Shown: positions 1 to 4,854, counted from the first letter of the stretch. The stretch is DNA of 5,152 nt from Treponema sp. (GCA_031268125.1 JAIRXT010000226.1:1-5152); one strand, 5' to 3'. Made by a program: numbers and translations. The notes: generated by a model not told the origin, from the sequence alone.

Positions 1-2
1 GT

Positions 3-95
3 TCAATAAAAAGGTTGTTGAACAAGTCCATTGCCGTCAAGCATCAAATTCCTGTACGGTTATTGCCGGTATTACCGATAATTAGAAGTGTATGA
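3..95 (+). CDS. Possible 3' end of an upstream gene (frame uncertain)
   Basis: Two plus-strand frames are open from the window edge. One ends with TGA at 93-95, forming an ATGA start/stop overlap with the next gene; its tail reads roughly IPVRLLPVLPIIRSV. The other ends with TAG at 83-85, 6 nt before the next ATG; its tail reads TVIAGITDN. I prefer the first because the ATGA overlap is typical of operons and its third-position GC is closer to that of the next gene. Neither tail is recognisable as a known protein. The stretch could equally be non-coding leader. A GATAAT hexamer at 77-82 has no convincing -35 partner. Confidence 0.25.
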   Translation, partial: SIKRLLNKSIAVKHQIPVRLLPVLPIIRSV

Positions 96-535
96 ACAAA
101 CGTATTAACCTGCAGGATAATATTTTTGTCTTGAGCAGCCGGCTCAAAATGCTGCGGGATATCCTGATTTTGGACACCGATCCGGCGATTTTTATGGAAA
201 AAACCATGGAAGACACGAATTTTATTGATCAGGCCCTGGAGACCCTGTTAGGGCACCTGCGGACCCACAATCGTATCTTCGAGCGGGACGAGGCCCTGGA
301 TTACCTTTCCGGCCTGGAATGGGATTTTTCCCGGTTTTTGGGAGAATTTTCCACCGGCAGCGGGAACATAAGCGCCGCTTCGTATCCGGCGCTGCTGGAA
401 CGAATCCAACTGCTGCGGAACCGCAGCGCCGAAAGGCTTAAAGAAATCAATGCGGACCGGCAGGTTGCCTCGTCTTCTTCCGTAGAAAACACCGTAAGTT
501 CCGATGAACTCAACGAACTCCTCAAGGATTTTTAG
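92..535 (+). CDS. Hypothetical protein, 147 aa, first gene of the rsmD unit
   Basis: I do not recognise this protein. It is soluble, with no signal peptide or membrane segment, and looks mostly helical (roughly residues 8-28, 40-60, 64-85 and 97-122). A Ser-rich linker (about 126-137) then leads to a short acidic C-terminal helix, SSDELNELLKDF. That tail resembles the LSQDEIDxLL peptide found at the N-terminus of flagellar FliM, but the similarity is short and may be chance. The start is supported by a weak upstream AGAAG with close spacing and by position. The stop TAG lies 21 nt before rsmD in the same frame, so the two genes are probably co-transcribed. The gene is likely real given its length, normal codon use and tight packing; its function is unknown. 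Confidence 0.75.
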   Translation: MNKRINLQDNIFVLSSRLKMLRDILILDTDPAIFMEKTMEDTNFIDQALETLLGHLRTHNRIFERDEALDYLSGLEWDFSRFLGEFSTGSGNISAASYPALLERIQLLRNRSAERLKEINADRQVASSSSVENTVSSDELNELLKDF

Positions 536-556
536 GCTCCCGGGCCTTTCCGCCTT

Positions 557-1117
557 ATGAGGGTTTCGGGAGGCGCTCTGAGGGGACGCACCGTAAAGAT
601 TCCGCCGGGAACTATCAGACCCAGCATGGACCGGATGCGCGAATCGGTCTTTGCCGCCGTGGGAGACCTGGAGGGGGCTTCCTTCCTGGATATTTTCAGC
701 GGTACGGGGATCATTGCCCTGGAAGCGGCTTCCCGGGGGGCCCGGTACATCGAGGCGGTGGAAAAAGACCCCCGGAAACGGGACACGCTGATAGGCAATG
801 TGTCCATCTCCCCCGTCCGCATTCACTGCCGTTTTATGGCCGCGGAACTCTACATACGGCGGACAAAGCGGAATTTCGATTATATCTTCTGCGATCCCCC
901 TTTCCCCTACCGCTTCAAATGGGAGTTGATACGCGACATCGCCGCCTCCGCCCTGGTCCGGGAAGGCACGCTGATCATGATGCAGCGCCCCCGTGAAGAT
1001 TTTTTTGACGGGGATATTGCTTTCATTCGAAAATTAAAGAAGCGGGAATTCGGCCGCTCGGTGGTGGAATTCCTTCAGGTACACAAAAACGGAGAAATAA
1101 ATGTGGAGAAACATTGA
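557..1117 (+). CDS. rsmD: 16S rRNA (guanine966-N2)-methyltransferase RsmD
   Basis: The RsmD family uses SAM to methylate N2 of G966 (E. coli numbering) in 16S rRNA of assembling 30S subunits, in the cytoplasm. The 186-aa product has the family's full length and motif order: the N-terminal RVSGGALRGRTV (2-13), RPSMDRMRESVF (21-32) matching the RPTxxRxRExxF signature, SAM motif I LDIFSGTGIIALEAASRGA (44-62), acidic motif II EAVEKD (67-71), and catalytic motif IV DPPF (113-116). Met1 fits because RsmD proteins start just before the RGxxRGR block, and an in-frame TAG (533-535) prevents a much earlier start. No Shine-Dalgarno sequence is visible before the ATG, so translation may be coupled to the gene 21 nt upstream. 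The stop codon overlaps the first of two TTGACA hexamers before the next unit. No terminator follows. Confidence 0.95.
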   Translation: MRVSGGALRGRTVKIPPGTIRPSMDRMRESVFAAVGDLEGASFLDIFSGTGIIALEAASRGARYIEAVEKDPRKRDTLIGNVSISPVRIHCRFMAAELYIRRTKRNFDYIFCDPPFPYRFKWELIRDIAASALVREGTLIMMQRPREDFFDGDIAFIRKLKKREFGRSVVEFLQVHKNGEINVEKH

Positions 1118-1135
1118 CATTATGGTATTATTTTT

Positions 1136-1164
1136 TTGACAATATCAGGATATGATGTTATTAT
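1136..1164 (+). promoter_or_regulatory. Strong sigma-70-type promoter of the TPR-rlmN unit
   Basis: A perfect -35 TTGACA (1136-1141), a 17-nt spacer, and a -10 TATTAT (1159-1164, 5 of 6 consensus bases). Transcription would start near 1171, giving a leader of about 19 nt before the ATG at 1190. The region between rsmD and 1190 is AT-rich compared with its flanks. A second TTGACA at 1114-1119 overlaps the rsmD stop but has no good -10 at proper spacing. Confidence 0.75.
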
Positions 1165-1189
1165 TAAAAGCTGATAGCGGTACAATTGG

Positions 1190-1531
1190 ATGAATTATAA
1201 AAAAGCATTTGAGAACTTCAACGATGAAAATTTCCTTGTAAAAACCACCGCCAAGCTGGACGGCGCCGTTAAGGTTTCTCTAAACCGTAAGGGAAACGCC
1301 CTTTACAATCAGGGCGACATAGAGGGGGCCCGGCGTATATTTATAACCACCGGTTATTCCGACGGCCTGCGCCGGATTGGGGATTATTACAAATCCCAGG
1401 GCCGGATGCTGGATGCCCTTAAAATGTACTGGATAGCCCCGGATCATACCAAATCGGAAACGATTATAATACAACTTTCAGAAATAATCAGAAAACTTAT
1501 GAACGAAGGAGAGGATATTCCCGATGACTGA
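1190..1531 (+). CDS. Small TPR-like protein, 113 aa
   Basis: A cytoplasmic protein with no signal peptide. Residues about 32-62 (NRKGNALYNQGDIEGARRIF then a turn) and 59-92 (GLRRIGDYYKSQGRMLDALKMY) fit the helix-turn-helix spacing of one to two TPR units, with small residues at the G/A positions. Residues 1-30 and the C-terminal acidic tail (NEGEDIPDD) do not match anything I know. It is the first gene after the promoter at 1136-1164; no clear Shine-Dalgarno precedes its ATG. It overlaps the next TPR gene by 8 nt, so the two are probably made together. A role as partner or regulator of that TPR protein is inference only. It could also simply be a conserved treponemal protein of unknown function. 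Confidence 0.8.
   Translation: MNYKKAFENFNDENFLVKTTAKLDGAVKVSLNRKGNALYNQGDIEGARRIFITTGYSDGLRRIGDYYKSQGRMLDALKMYWIAPDHTKSETIIIQLSEIIRKLMNEGEDIPDD
1506..1514 (+). promoter_or_regulatory. Ribosome binding site of the 384-aa TPR gene
   Basis: AAGGAGAGG lies inside the end of the preceding gene, 9 nt from its last base to the ATG at 1524. It is the best Shine-Dalgarno match in the window and fixes that start codon, with the 8-nt overlap of reading frames that results. Confidence 0.7.
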
Positions 1532-2678
1532 AACAAACGAGGCGGAGCTTCACAACGGAGAGTTCCACGACGGCTCCCCGAAGGACCCTTTGGCGAGGAC
1601 TCAGGAGATCAGCGAAATTTCCGATCTTTCCAAACAGGGATACCAGATGCTCAAAGAAAACAGAATTACTGAGGCTATGGAGCGTTTTAACCGGATACTC
1701 GAAGTGGACGATAACAACAACTATGCCCTGGTCGGCATGGGGGACGCTGCCCGCAAAAGGGGGGGCTTCCGGGAGGCGGTAAACTACTACCAGCGCTGTT
1801 TAACCCATCATCCGGGGAATAATTACGCCCTTTTCGGCCTGGCGGACTGTTACAAGGCCCTTAACCAATTCCACAAGGCCATAGAAATATGGGAGCAGTA
1901 CCTTCTCCACGACAATACCAACATTACCGTCCTTACCCGGGTGGCGGACGCTTACCGGAAGATCCGGGATTTTAAACATTCCAAGGCGGTGTACCTTAAG
2001 GTGCTGGAAATGGAGGAGCGGAATCCCTATGCCATTATCGGCCTGGGCCACCTGCATTACGATTTTAAGGAATACCGGGAAGCCCTGTTTTACTGGGAAA
2101 AGATGTTCGAGTTCAACCATGAAGGGGTGGATATCCGGGTGCTTACCTCCATTGGAAACTGCCACCGGAAGCTGAAAACCTTTGAAGAGGGCATTACCTA
2201 TTTTGAGACGGCCCTGCGGCGGGAACCCTACAATTTCTACGCCCTCTTCGGCATGGCCGATTGCTACCGGGGCATGAACCAGCAGGAACGTTCCCTGGAC
2301 TACTGGAACCGTATCCTGGAGCAGGACCCCCGCAACAAGGTAATCCTGACCCGGGCGGGAGACGCCTACCGCCACATGGAAAATTACGAAATGGCGGTGG
2401 AATATTACCAGCGGGCCCTGAATATCGAATTCGACACCTACGCGGTGCTCGGTCTGGCGGTGGTGGCCAAGGCCCAGGGACGCTACGCCGAAGCCCAGGA
2501 ATCTCTGGGCCGGCTGATTCAGCAGGATCCCAAGAACTACCGGCTCTACCTGGAACAGGCGGATTGCTGCCTGAAACGGGGGGAAAAACACCGGGCCCGG
2601 GAAACGCTGGAGAGTTTTCAACGTATGGGAATCCGCAGCCAGGCGATTACGGAGATGCTGGAAAAAATTAAAGACTAG
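1524..2678 (+). CDS. Tetratricopeptide repeat protein, 384 aa, about ten TPRs
   Basis: TPR proteins form superhelical scaffolds that bind peptides or partner proteins; the ligand here cannot be read from sequence. After an acidic, probably disordered N-terminus (1-32), about ten 34-residue repeats fill the rest, starting near 33, 67, 101, 135, 169, 205, 239, 273, 306 and 340. Typical TPR positions are clear (YALFGLADCY at 101, YALFGMADCY at 239). The repeats alternate in two types: one with YAL..GLADCY and a Trp (EIWEQYL, FYWEKMF, DYWNRIL), the other with VLTRxADAY and Tyr-rich second helices. This makes a higher-order unit of about 68 residues. No signal peptide or membrane segment is present, so it is likely cytoplasmic. 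A strong ribosome binding site at 1506-1514 sets the start. It overlaps the upstream gene by 8 nt and ends 3 nt before rlmN, so all three genes are one operon. Confidence 0.93.
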   Translation: MTETNEAELHNGEFHDGSPKDPLARTQEISEISDLSKQGYQMLKENRITEAMERFNRILEVDDNNNYALVGMGDAARKRGGFREAVNYYQRCLTHHPGNNYALFGLADCYKALNQFHKAIEIWEQYLLHDNTNITVLTRVADAYRKIRDFKHSKAVYLKVLEMEERNPYAIIGLGHLHYDFKEYREALFYWEKMFEFNHEGVDIRVLTSIGNCHRKLKTFEEGITYFETALRREPYNFYALFGMADCYRGMNQQERSLDYWNRILEQDPRNKVILTRAGDAYRHMENYEMAVEYYQRALNIEFDTYAVLGLAVVAKAQGRYAEAQESLGRLIQQDPKNYRLYLEQADCCLKRGEKHRARETLESFQRMGIRSQAITEMLEKIKD

Positions 2679-2681
2679 CCC

Positions 2682-3728
2682 ATGGACATGCCGGTGCGCA
2701 GCCTAAGCGGTTTCTCCGCGGATGAGTTGATTCCCCTGCTCTCACCTCTTCCCCCGTACAAGTGCCGGGAGGTGTTCAAATGGATATCCCGGGGGGTCCG
2801 CGGCTTTGAAGACATGACCAGTCTGGGAAAACAGGAGCGGGAGGATCTTACCCGCCGCTTTGTCCTGCGTTCCACAGGCAGGGGCAAAGAACTGGCGGAC
2901 CCGGACGGGACCGTTAAGCTGCAAATACGCCTGCACGACGCCGTCTCTACGGAAGCGGTACTCCTGACGGACAAAGAAGGCCGTAGTACCGCCTGTATAT
3001 CCACCCAGGCAGGCTGCCCCGTGGGCTGCGTCTTTTGCAAGACCGGATCGCTGGGATTCCGCCGGAACCTGGAGGCCGGGGAGATGGTGGAGCAGTTTCT
3101 CCACATCAGGGAGGCGGGGACCCGTTGGGGAAGGGAAGTTACCCACCTGGTGATCATGGGCATGGGGGAACCCCTGCTCAACCTGGGGGAATTGCGCCGG
3201 GCCGTCGGAATTATTACGGATCCCCGGGGGCTGGGGCTTTCCAAACGGCGGATCACGGTATCCACCAGCGGCATCGCCGGGGGTATCCGGGAACTGGCGG
3301 ATCTTGGGCCCCCGCTGCGACTGGCCTTTTCCCTGACCAGTGCACGGGAGGAACTGCGGAACGCCCTTGTCCCCAGCGGCAGGACCAACCCCCTTCCCCG
3401 GATTAAAGAAGCCCTGGGCTATTACCAGGAAAAAACGGGGCGGCGGATCACGCTGGAGGCGGTGCTGCTGGGGGGCATTAACACCGGGGCGGAAGAAGCG
3501 GCGGCGTTCCGGGCCTTTGCCCGCGGCCTGGATGCCGTGGTAAACCTTATCCCCTGGAACCCCGTGGAGGGGCTCGGCTTCCGCGGCCGCGCCCTGCGGG
3601 AACCGGCCCCCGCCGAAACCGAGGCGTTCGCCCGGCTTCTGGAACAGGGCGGCCTTAAAGTAACCCGCCGCTTCCGCCGGGGCCGGGGCGTTTCGGGGGC
3701 CTGCGGGCAGTTGGGAAGCCTCGATTAA
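2682..3728 (+). CDS. rlmN: Dual-specificity RNA (adenine-C2)-methyltransferase RlmN
   Basis: A radical-SAM enzyme that methylates C2 of A2503 in 23S rRNA and, in characterised homologues, A37 of some tRNAs. At 348 aa it is full length. The N-terminal accessory domain (about 5-60, YKCREVFKWISRGVRGFEDMTSL) precedes the 4Fe-4S motif C112-x3-C116-x2-C119. Also seen are GMGEPLLN (160-167), STSG (194-197) and IPWNP (290-294). C105 and C341 (ACGQL) align with the E. coli resolving Cys118 and methyl-carrying Cys355, so the active site looks intact. Two usually conserved blocks differ: the SLHA region reads FSLTSAREE (216-224) and the YVLLxGVND region reads AVLLGGINT (260-268). Only 3 nt separate it from the TPR gene, with no clear Shine-Dalgarno, suggesting coupled translation. 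Met3 is an alternative start. A paralogous RlmN/Cfr-like specificity is possible but less likely. Confidence 0.92.
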   Translation: MDMPVRSLSGFSADELIPLLSPLPPYKCREVFKWISRGVRGFEDMTSLGKQEREDLTRRFVLRSTGRGKELADPDGTVKLQIRLHDAVSTEAVLLTDKEGRSTACISTQAGCPVGCVFCKTGSLGFRRNLEAGEMVEQFLHIREAGTRWGREVTHLVIMGMGEPLLNLGELRRAVGIITDPRGLGLSKRRITVSTSGIAGGIRELADLGPPLRLAFSLTSAREELRNALVPSGRTNPLPRIKEALGYYQEKTGRRITLEAVLLGGINTGAEEAAAFRAFARGLDAVVNLIPWNPVEGLGFRGRALREPAPAETEAFARLLEQGGLKVTRRFRRGRGVSGACGQLGSLD

Positions 3729-3745
3729 CAGCAATTTTACTTTTA
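3729..3745 (+). repeat. Left terminal inverted repeat of the candidate element
   Basis: CAGCAATTTTACTTTTA, matching the reverse complement of 4071-4087 at 16 of 17 positions (the mismatch is C versus T at the fourth base). It abuts the rlmN TAA. Confidence 0.55.
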
Positions 3746-3748
3746 CAA

Positions 3749-3786
3749 GAGCTTGTCCAAAACTAACCGAGTTTTGGAACAAGCTC
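3749..3786 (+). terminator. Stem-loop after rlmN, probable terminator
   Basis: Left arm GAGCTTGTCCAAAACT (3749-3764), loop AACCG, right arm AGTTTTGGAACAAGCTC (3770-3786): a 16-bp stem with one bulged A. It begins 20 nt after the rlmN stop. The T-tract after it is short (AATTTTCG), so termination may be partial or the stem may mainly protect the 3' end. Nearly the same stem would form from the minus strand. Confidence 0.55.
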
Positions 3787-3898
3787 AATTTTCGATGGGA
3801 AAGACGCCTACAAAATCATTTGGCTTTCCTGCCGGCTGGAAAAATCCGGGGGCCCCCACCCCAGATTCTTTCGTTTTTTGCTTTAGCGAAACCGGCAC
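3785..3898 (-). other. Short minus-strand open frame inside the palindromic element (37 codons)
   Basis: A GTG at 3898-3896 with an AGGGG stretch just before it opens a frame of 37 codons ending with TGA at 3787-3785, at the edge of the hairpin. The peptide contains KESGVGAPGFFQPAGKPN and ends VFPIEN. I cannot match it to a known family. It lies entirely inside the nested inverted repeats, and the opposite strand is also open here, so it may be a by-product of a GC-palindromic repeat or the relic of a protein. I do not claim it is expressed. Confidence 0.15.
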
Positions 3899-3925
3899 CC
3901 CCTGTTACATTCTTCGGGCGTCTTT
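3800..3925. repeat. Nested inverted repeats, cruciform or structured-RNA potential
   Basis: The outer arms AAAGACGCC (3800-3808) and GGCGTCTTT (3917-3925) are perfect complements. Inside them TGCCGG (3830-3835) pairs with CCGGCA (3892-3897), and inside those TTTCG (3869-3873) pairs with CGAAA (3887-3891). A separate 10-bp palindrome, GGGGGCCCCC, sits at 3848-3857. T6 at 3923-3928 follows the outer stem, so on the plus strand it could act as a terminator. Confidence 0.5.
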
Positions 3926-3928
3926 TTT

Positions 3929-3964
3929 CCCCCTTTAAAAAAGTAACCTTAGCTTAAAAGGGGG
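3929..3964. repeat. GC-capped hairpin
   Basis: CCCCCTTT (3929-3936) and AAAGGGGG (3957-3964) form a perfect 8-bp stem around a 20-nt loop that can add an AAG/CTT step. Neither strand has a T-run directly after the stem, so a terminator role is not supported. Confidence 0.45.
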
Positions 3965-3975
3965 TTAATCAAGGT

Positions 3976-4047
3976 AAAAAATGGTCAAATGGTGAACGGT
4001 AATGCCGGGTAATACCTGCGGGAACGTCGTCATTTGACCATTTTTTT
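3976..4047. terminator. Perfect 16-bp inverted repeat with A/T-tracts, possible bidirectional terminator
   Basis: AAAAAATGGTCAAATG (3976-3991) pairs exactly with CATTTGACCATTTTTT (4031-4046), followed by one more T. The A-run on one side and the T-run on the other would give a U-tract on either strand. The 39-nt loop is long for an intrinsic terminator and carries a direct repeat GGTAATGCC / GGTAATACC (3998-4006 and 4008-4016) with a 10-nt period. It may instead be part of a mobile or regulatory element. Confidence 0.45.
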
Positions 4048-4070
4048 GTTGGACAGGGGGTCTTTTTCAC

Positions 4071-4087
4071 TAAAAGTAAAATTACTG
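4071..4087 (-). repeat. Right terminal inverted repeat of the candidate element
   Basis: TAAAAGTAAAATTACTG on the plus strand; its reverse complement pairs with 3729-3745 with one mismatch. The bases outside it are AACG, compared with TTAA outside the left copy. Confidence 0.55.
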
Positions 4088-4089
4088 AA

Positions 4090-4126
4090 CGCTTAAGCGC
4101 CCCGCCGTATCAGATACTTCATACGG
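4090..4126. promoter_or_regulatory. Operator-like palindromes before the flavoprotein gene
   Basis: CGCTTAAGCG (4090-4099) is a perfect 10-bp palindrome. CCGTAT (4105-4110) and ATACGG (4121-4126) form an inverted pair, with GTATC-A-GATAC (4107-4117) symmetric inside it. The second set overlaps the proposed -35 of the promoter at 4118-4147, which is where a repressor site would be expected. No regulator is encoded nearby, so the binding protein is unknown. Confidence 0.3.
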
Positions 4127-4147
4127 ACCGGCTTCATGTGGTATATT
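4118..4147 (+). promoter_or_regulatory. Candidate promoter of the flavoprotein gene
   Basis: -35 TTCATA (4118-4123, 4 of 6), an 18-nt spacer, and an extended -10 TGG-TATATT (4139-4147, hexamer 5 of 6). Transcription would start near 4154, with a leader of about 50 nt. A weaker alternative is TTGTTG (4152-4157) with TGTATT (4175-4180) at 17-nt spacing. Confidence 0.4.
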
Positions 4148-4203
4148 GGACTTGTTGAATGATACAGCGTCCGGTGTATTAAATTTTTTCACGGGGGTAA
4201 GGC

Positions 4204-4593
4204 ATGCAGGAAGTTTATGATTTTTTGAAGGGAAAGACGTATTACCTGGCGACCGTTGAAGGCGACCAGCCCAGGGTCCGGCCCTTCGGCACAATCGCTA
4301 TTTTTGAGGGGAAGCTCTACATCCAGACCGGGAAGAGCAAGGAAGTTTCAAAACAGATAGGGGCCAACCCCAAAATTGAAATTTGCGCCTTTGAAGGCGA
4401 CACCTGGATCCGGATTCAGGCCCTGGCCGTCGAAGACGGCCGCCGGGAGGCCAAACAGCACATGCTGGACGCGTACCCCAGTTTGAAAAGCAAGTATTCC
4501 GCCGAAGACAGCAACACCCAGGTTTTCTATTTGAAGAATGCGGTAGCCGCCTTTTCGGGGTTTACCGGGGAACCACGGATCATTACTTTTTAA
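4204..4593 (+). CDS. Pyridoxamine 5'-phosphate oxidase family (PNPOx-like) flavin-binding protein
   Basis: Members of this family are small split beta-barrel proteins that bind FMN (or F420 or haem in other branches) and usually act as dimers; most, like this one, are not proven pyridoxamine oxidases. The 129-aa product has the short form's expected length. Visible signatures are YYLATVEGDQPRVRPFG (13-29), with the R-x-R-P flavin-phosphate region, LYIQTGKSKEVSKQIGANP (38-56) and the C-terminal EPRIITF (123-129). From memory it resembles single-domain proteins common in anaerobic Firmicutes, so transfer is possible but unproven. The start has a GGGGGT Shine-Dalgarno-like stretch at 4193-4198, 5 nt upstream. 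It stands alone with its own promoter and converges on the tRNA-Arg gene 24 nt away; no terminator is visible between them. Substrate unknown. Confidence 0.88.
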   Translation: MQEVYDFLKGKTYYLATVEGDQPRVRPFGTIAIFEGKLYIQTGKSKEVSKQIGANPKIEICAFEGDTWIRIQALAVEDGRREAKQHMLDAYPSLKSKYSAEDSNTQVFYLKNAVAAFSGFTGEPRIITF

Positions 4594-4617
4594 GCCCTGC
4601 GGGATATTACACAGTAT

Positions 4618-4691
4618 TGCGTCCGGCCCGGCTCGAACGGGCGGCCTACGGATTCGAAGTCCGTTACTCTATCCATCTGAGCTACGGACGC
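4618..4691 (-). tRNA. tRNA-Arg, anticodon TCG (CGA codons)
   Basis: 74 nt on the minus strand. The acceptor GCGTCCG pairs with CGGACGC and the discriminator base is A. The D stem GCTC/GAGT, anticodon stem ACGGA/TCCGT, loop CTTCGAA, 5-nt variable loop and T arm GCCCG-TTCGAGC-CGGGC all fold correctly. The anticodon is at plus positions 4655-4657 (CGA). The 3' CCA is not encoded, so it is added after transcription. It lies 75 nt downstream of tRNA-His on the same strand and is probably read from the same promoter. Confidence 0.96.
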
Positions 4692-4718
4692 ATAAAAAAC
4701 GACTACAGCCCCTGCAAA

Positions 4719-4759
4719 CATCCGGCCTTGTTTTCGGCGCCGTGTTCCCGCGCCGGATG
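4719..4759 (-). repeat. Hairpin between the two tRNA genes
   Basis: CATCCGGC (4719-4726) and GCCGGATG (4752-4759) form a perfect 8-bp stem. The loop contains the palindrome CGGCGCCG (4735-4742). On the minus strand only TTT follows, so it is at best a weak terminator between tRNA-His and tRNA-Arg. A role in processing the joint transcript is equally possible. Confidence 0.4.
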
Positions 4760-4766
4760 AAAAACG

Positions 4767-4839
4767 GGTGGATGACCGGGTTTGAACCGGCGACGGCCAG
4801 ATCCACAATCTGGAACTCTACCACTGAGCTACATCCACC
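4767..4839 (-). tRNA. tRNA-His, anticodon GTG
   Basis: 73 nt on the minus strand including the extra 5' G (G-1, plus position 4839) opposite discriminator C73, the hallmark of bacterial tRNA-His. The acceptor GTGGATG pairs with CATCCAC. The D stem GCTC/GAGT, anticodon stem CCAGA/TCTGG with loop TTGTGGA, and T arm GCCGG-TTCAAAC-CCGGT all form. The anticodon is at plus positions 4804-4806 (CAC). No CCA is encoded. Confidence 0.96.
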
Positions 4840-4854
4840 ATAGCGAATAATCCC

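Larger units (their letters stand above)
3729..4087 (+). mobile_element. Candidate miniature inverted-repeat element (MITE-like), 359 bp
   Basis: The stretch starts at the base after the rlmN stop and is bounded by 17-bp inverted repeats, 16/17 identical: 3729-3745 and 4071-4087. Just inside each end, inverted copies of TGTCCAA also recur (3755-3761 on plus; around 4050 as TTGGACA). Inside are a bulged 16-bp hairpin (3749-3786), nested inverted repeats (3800-3925), an 8-bp GC-rich hairpin (3929-3964) and a perfect 16-bp inverted repeat (3976-4046). No transposase is encoded. Flanks show at most a 2-bp AA duplication, so insertion is not proven. The alternative is an ordinary terminator and regulatory region with chance symmetry. 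Confidence 0.45.

Noticed and set aside
15..30. TTGTTGAACAAGTCCA at the window start, resembling the reverse complement of TGGACTTGTTGAAT at about 4148-4161 and parts of the 3749-3786 hairpin.
   Set aside because: Only about 10 bases are shared and no consistent unit or boundary appears; too weak for a dispersed repeat without a genome search.
1800..2621. Long minus-strand frame (273 codons) opposite the TPR gene.
   Set aside because: It is a shadow of the repetitive TPR coding sequence, with no recognisable domain.
2742..3788. Long minus-strand frame (348 codons) opposite rlmN.
   Set aside because: The plus strand encodes a full RlmN with all motifs; high GC keeps the opposite strand open.
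3753..3938. Plus-strand 61-codon frame after rlmN.
   Set aside because: Its start lies inside the hairpin stem, there is no ribosome binding site, and it crosses the palindromic element.
3729..4087. Possible CRISPR array or riboswitch in the intergenic region.
   Set aside because: The repeats are inverted, not regularly spaced direct copies, and no known riboswitch core is visible.
4082..4294. Minus-strand 70-codon frame.
   Set aside because: It overlaps the regulatory region and start of the flavoprotein gene, shows no family features and has no start signal.
4590..4808. Minus-strand 72-codon frame.
   Set aside because: It is made of tRNA-Arg and tRNA-His sequence; tRNA folding explains the bases.
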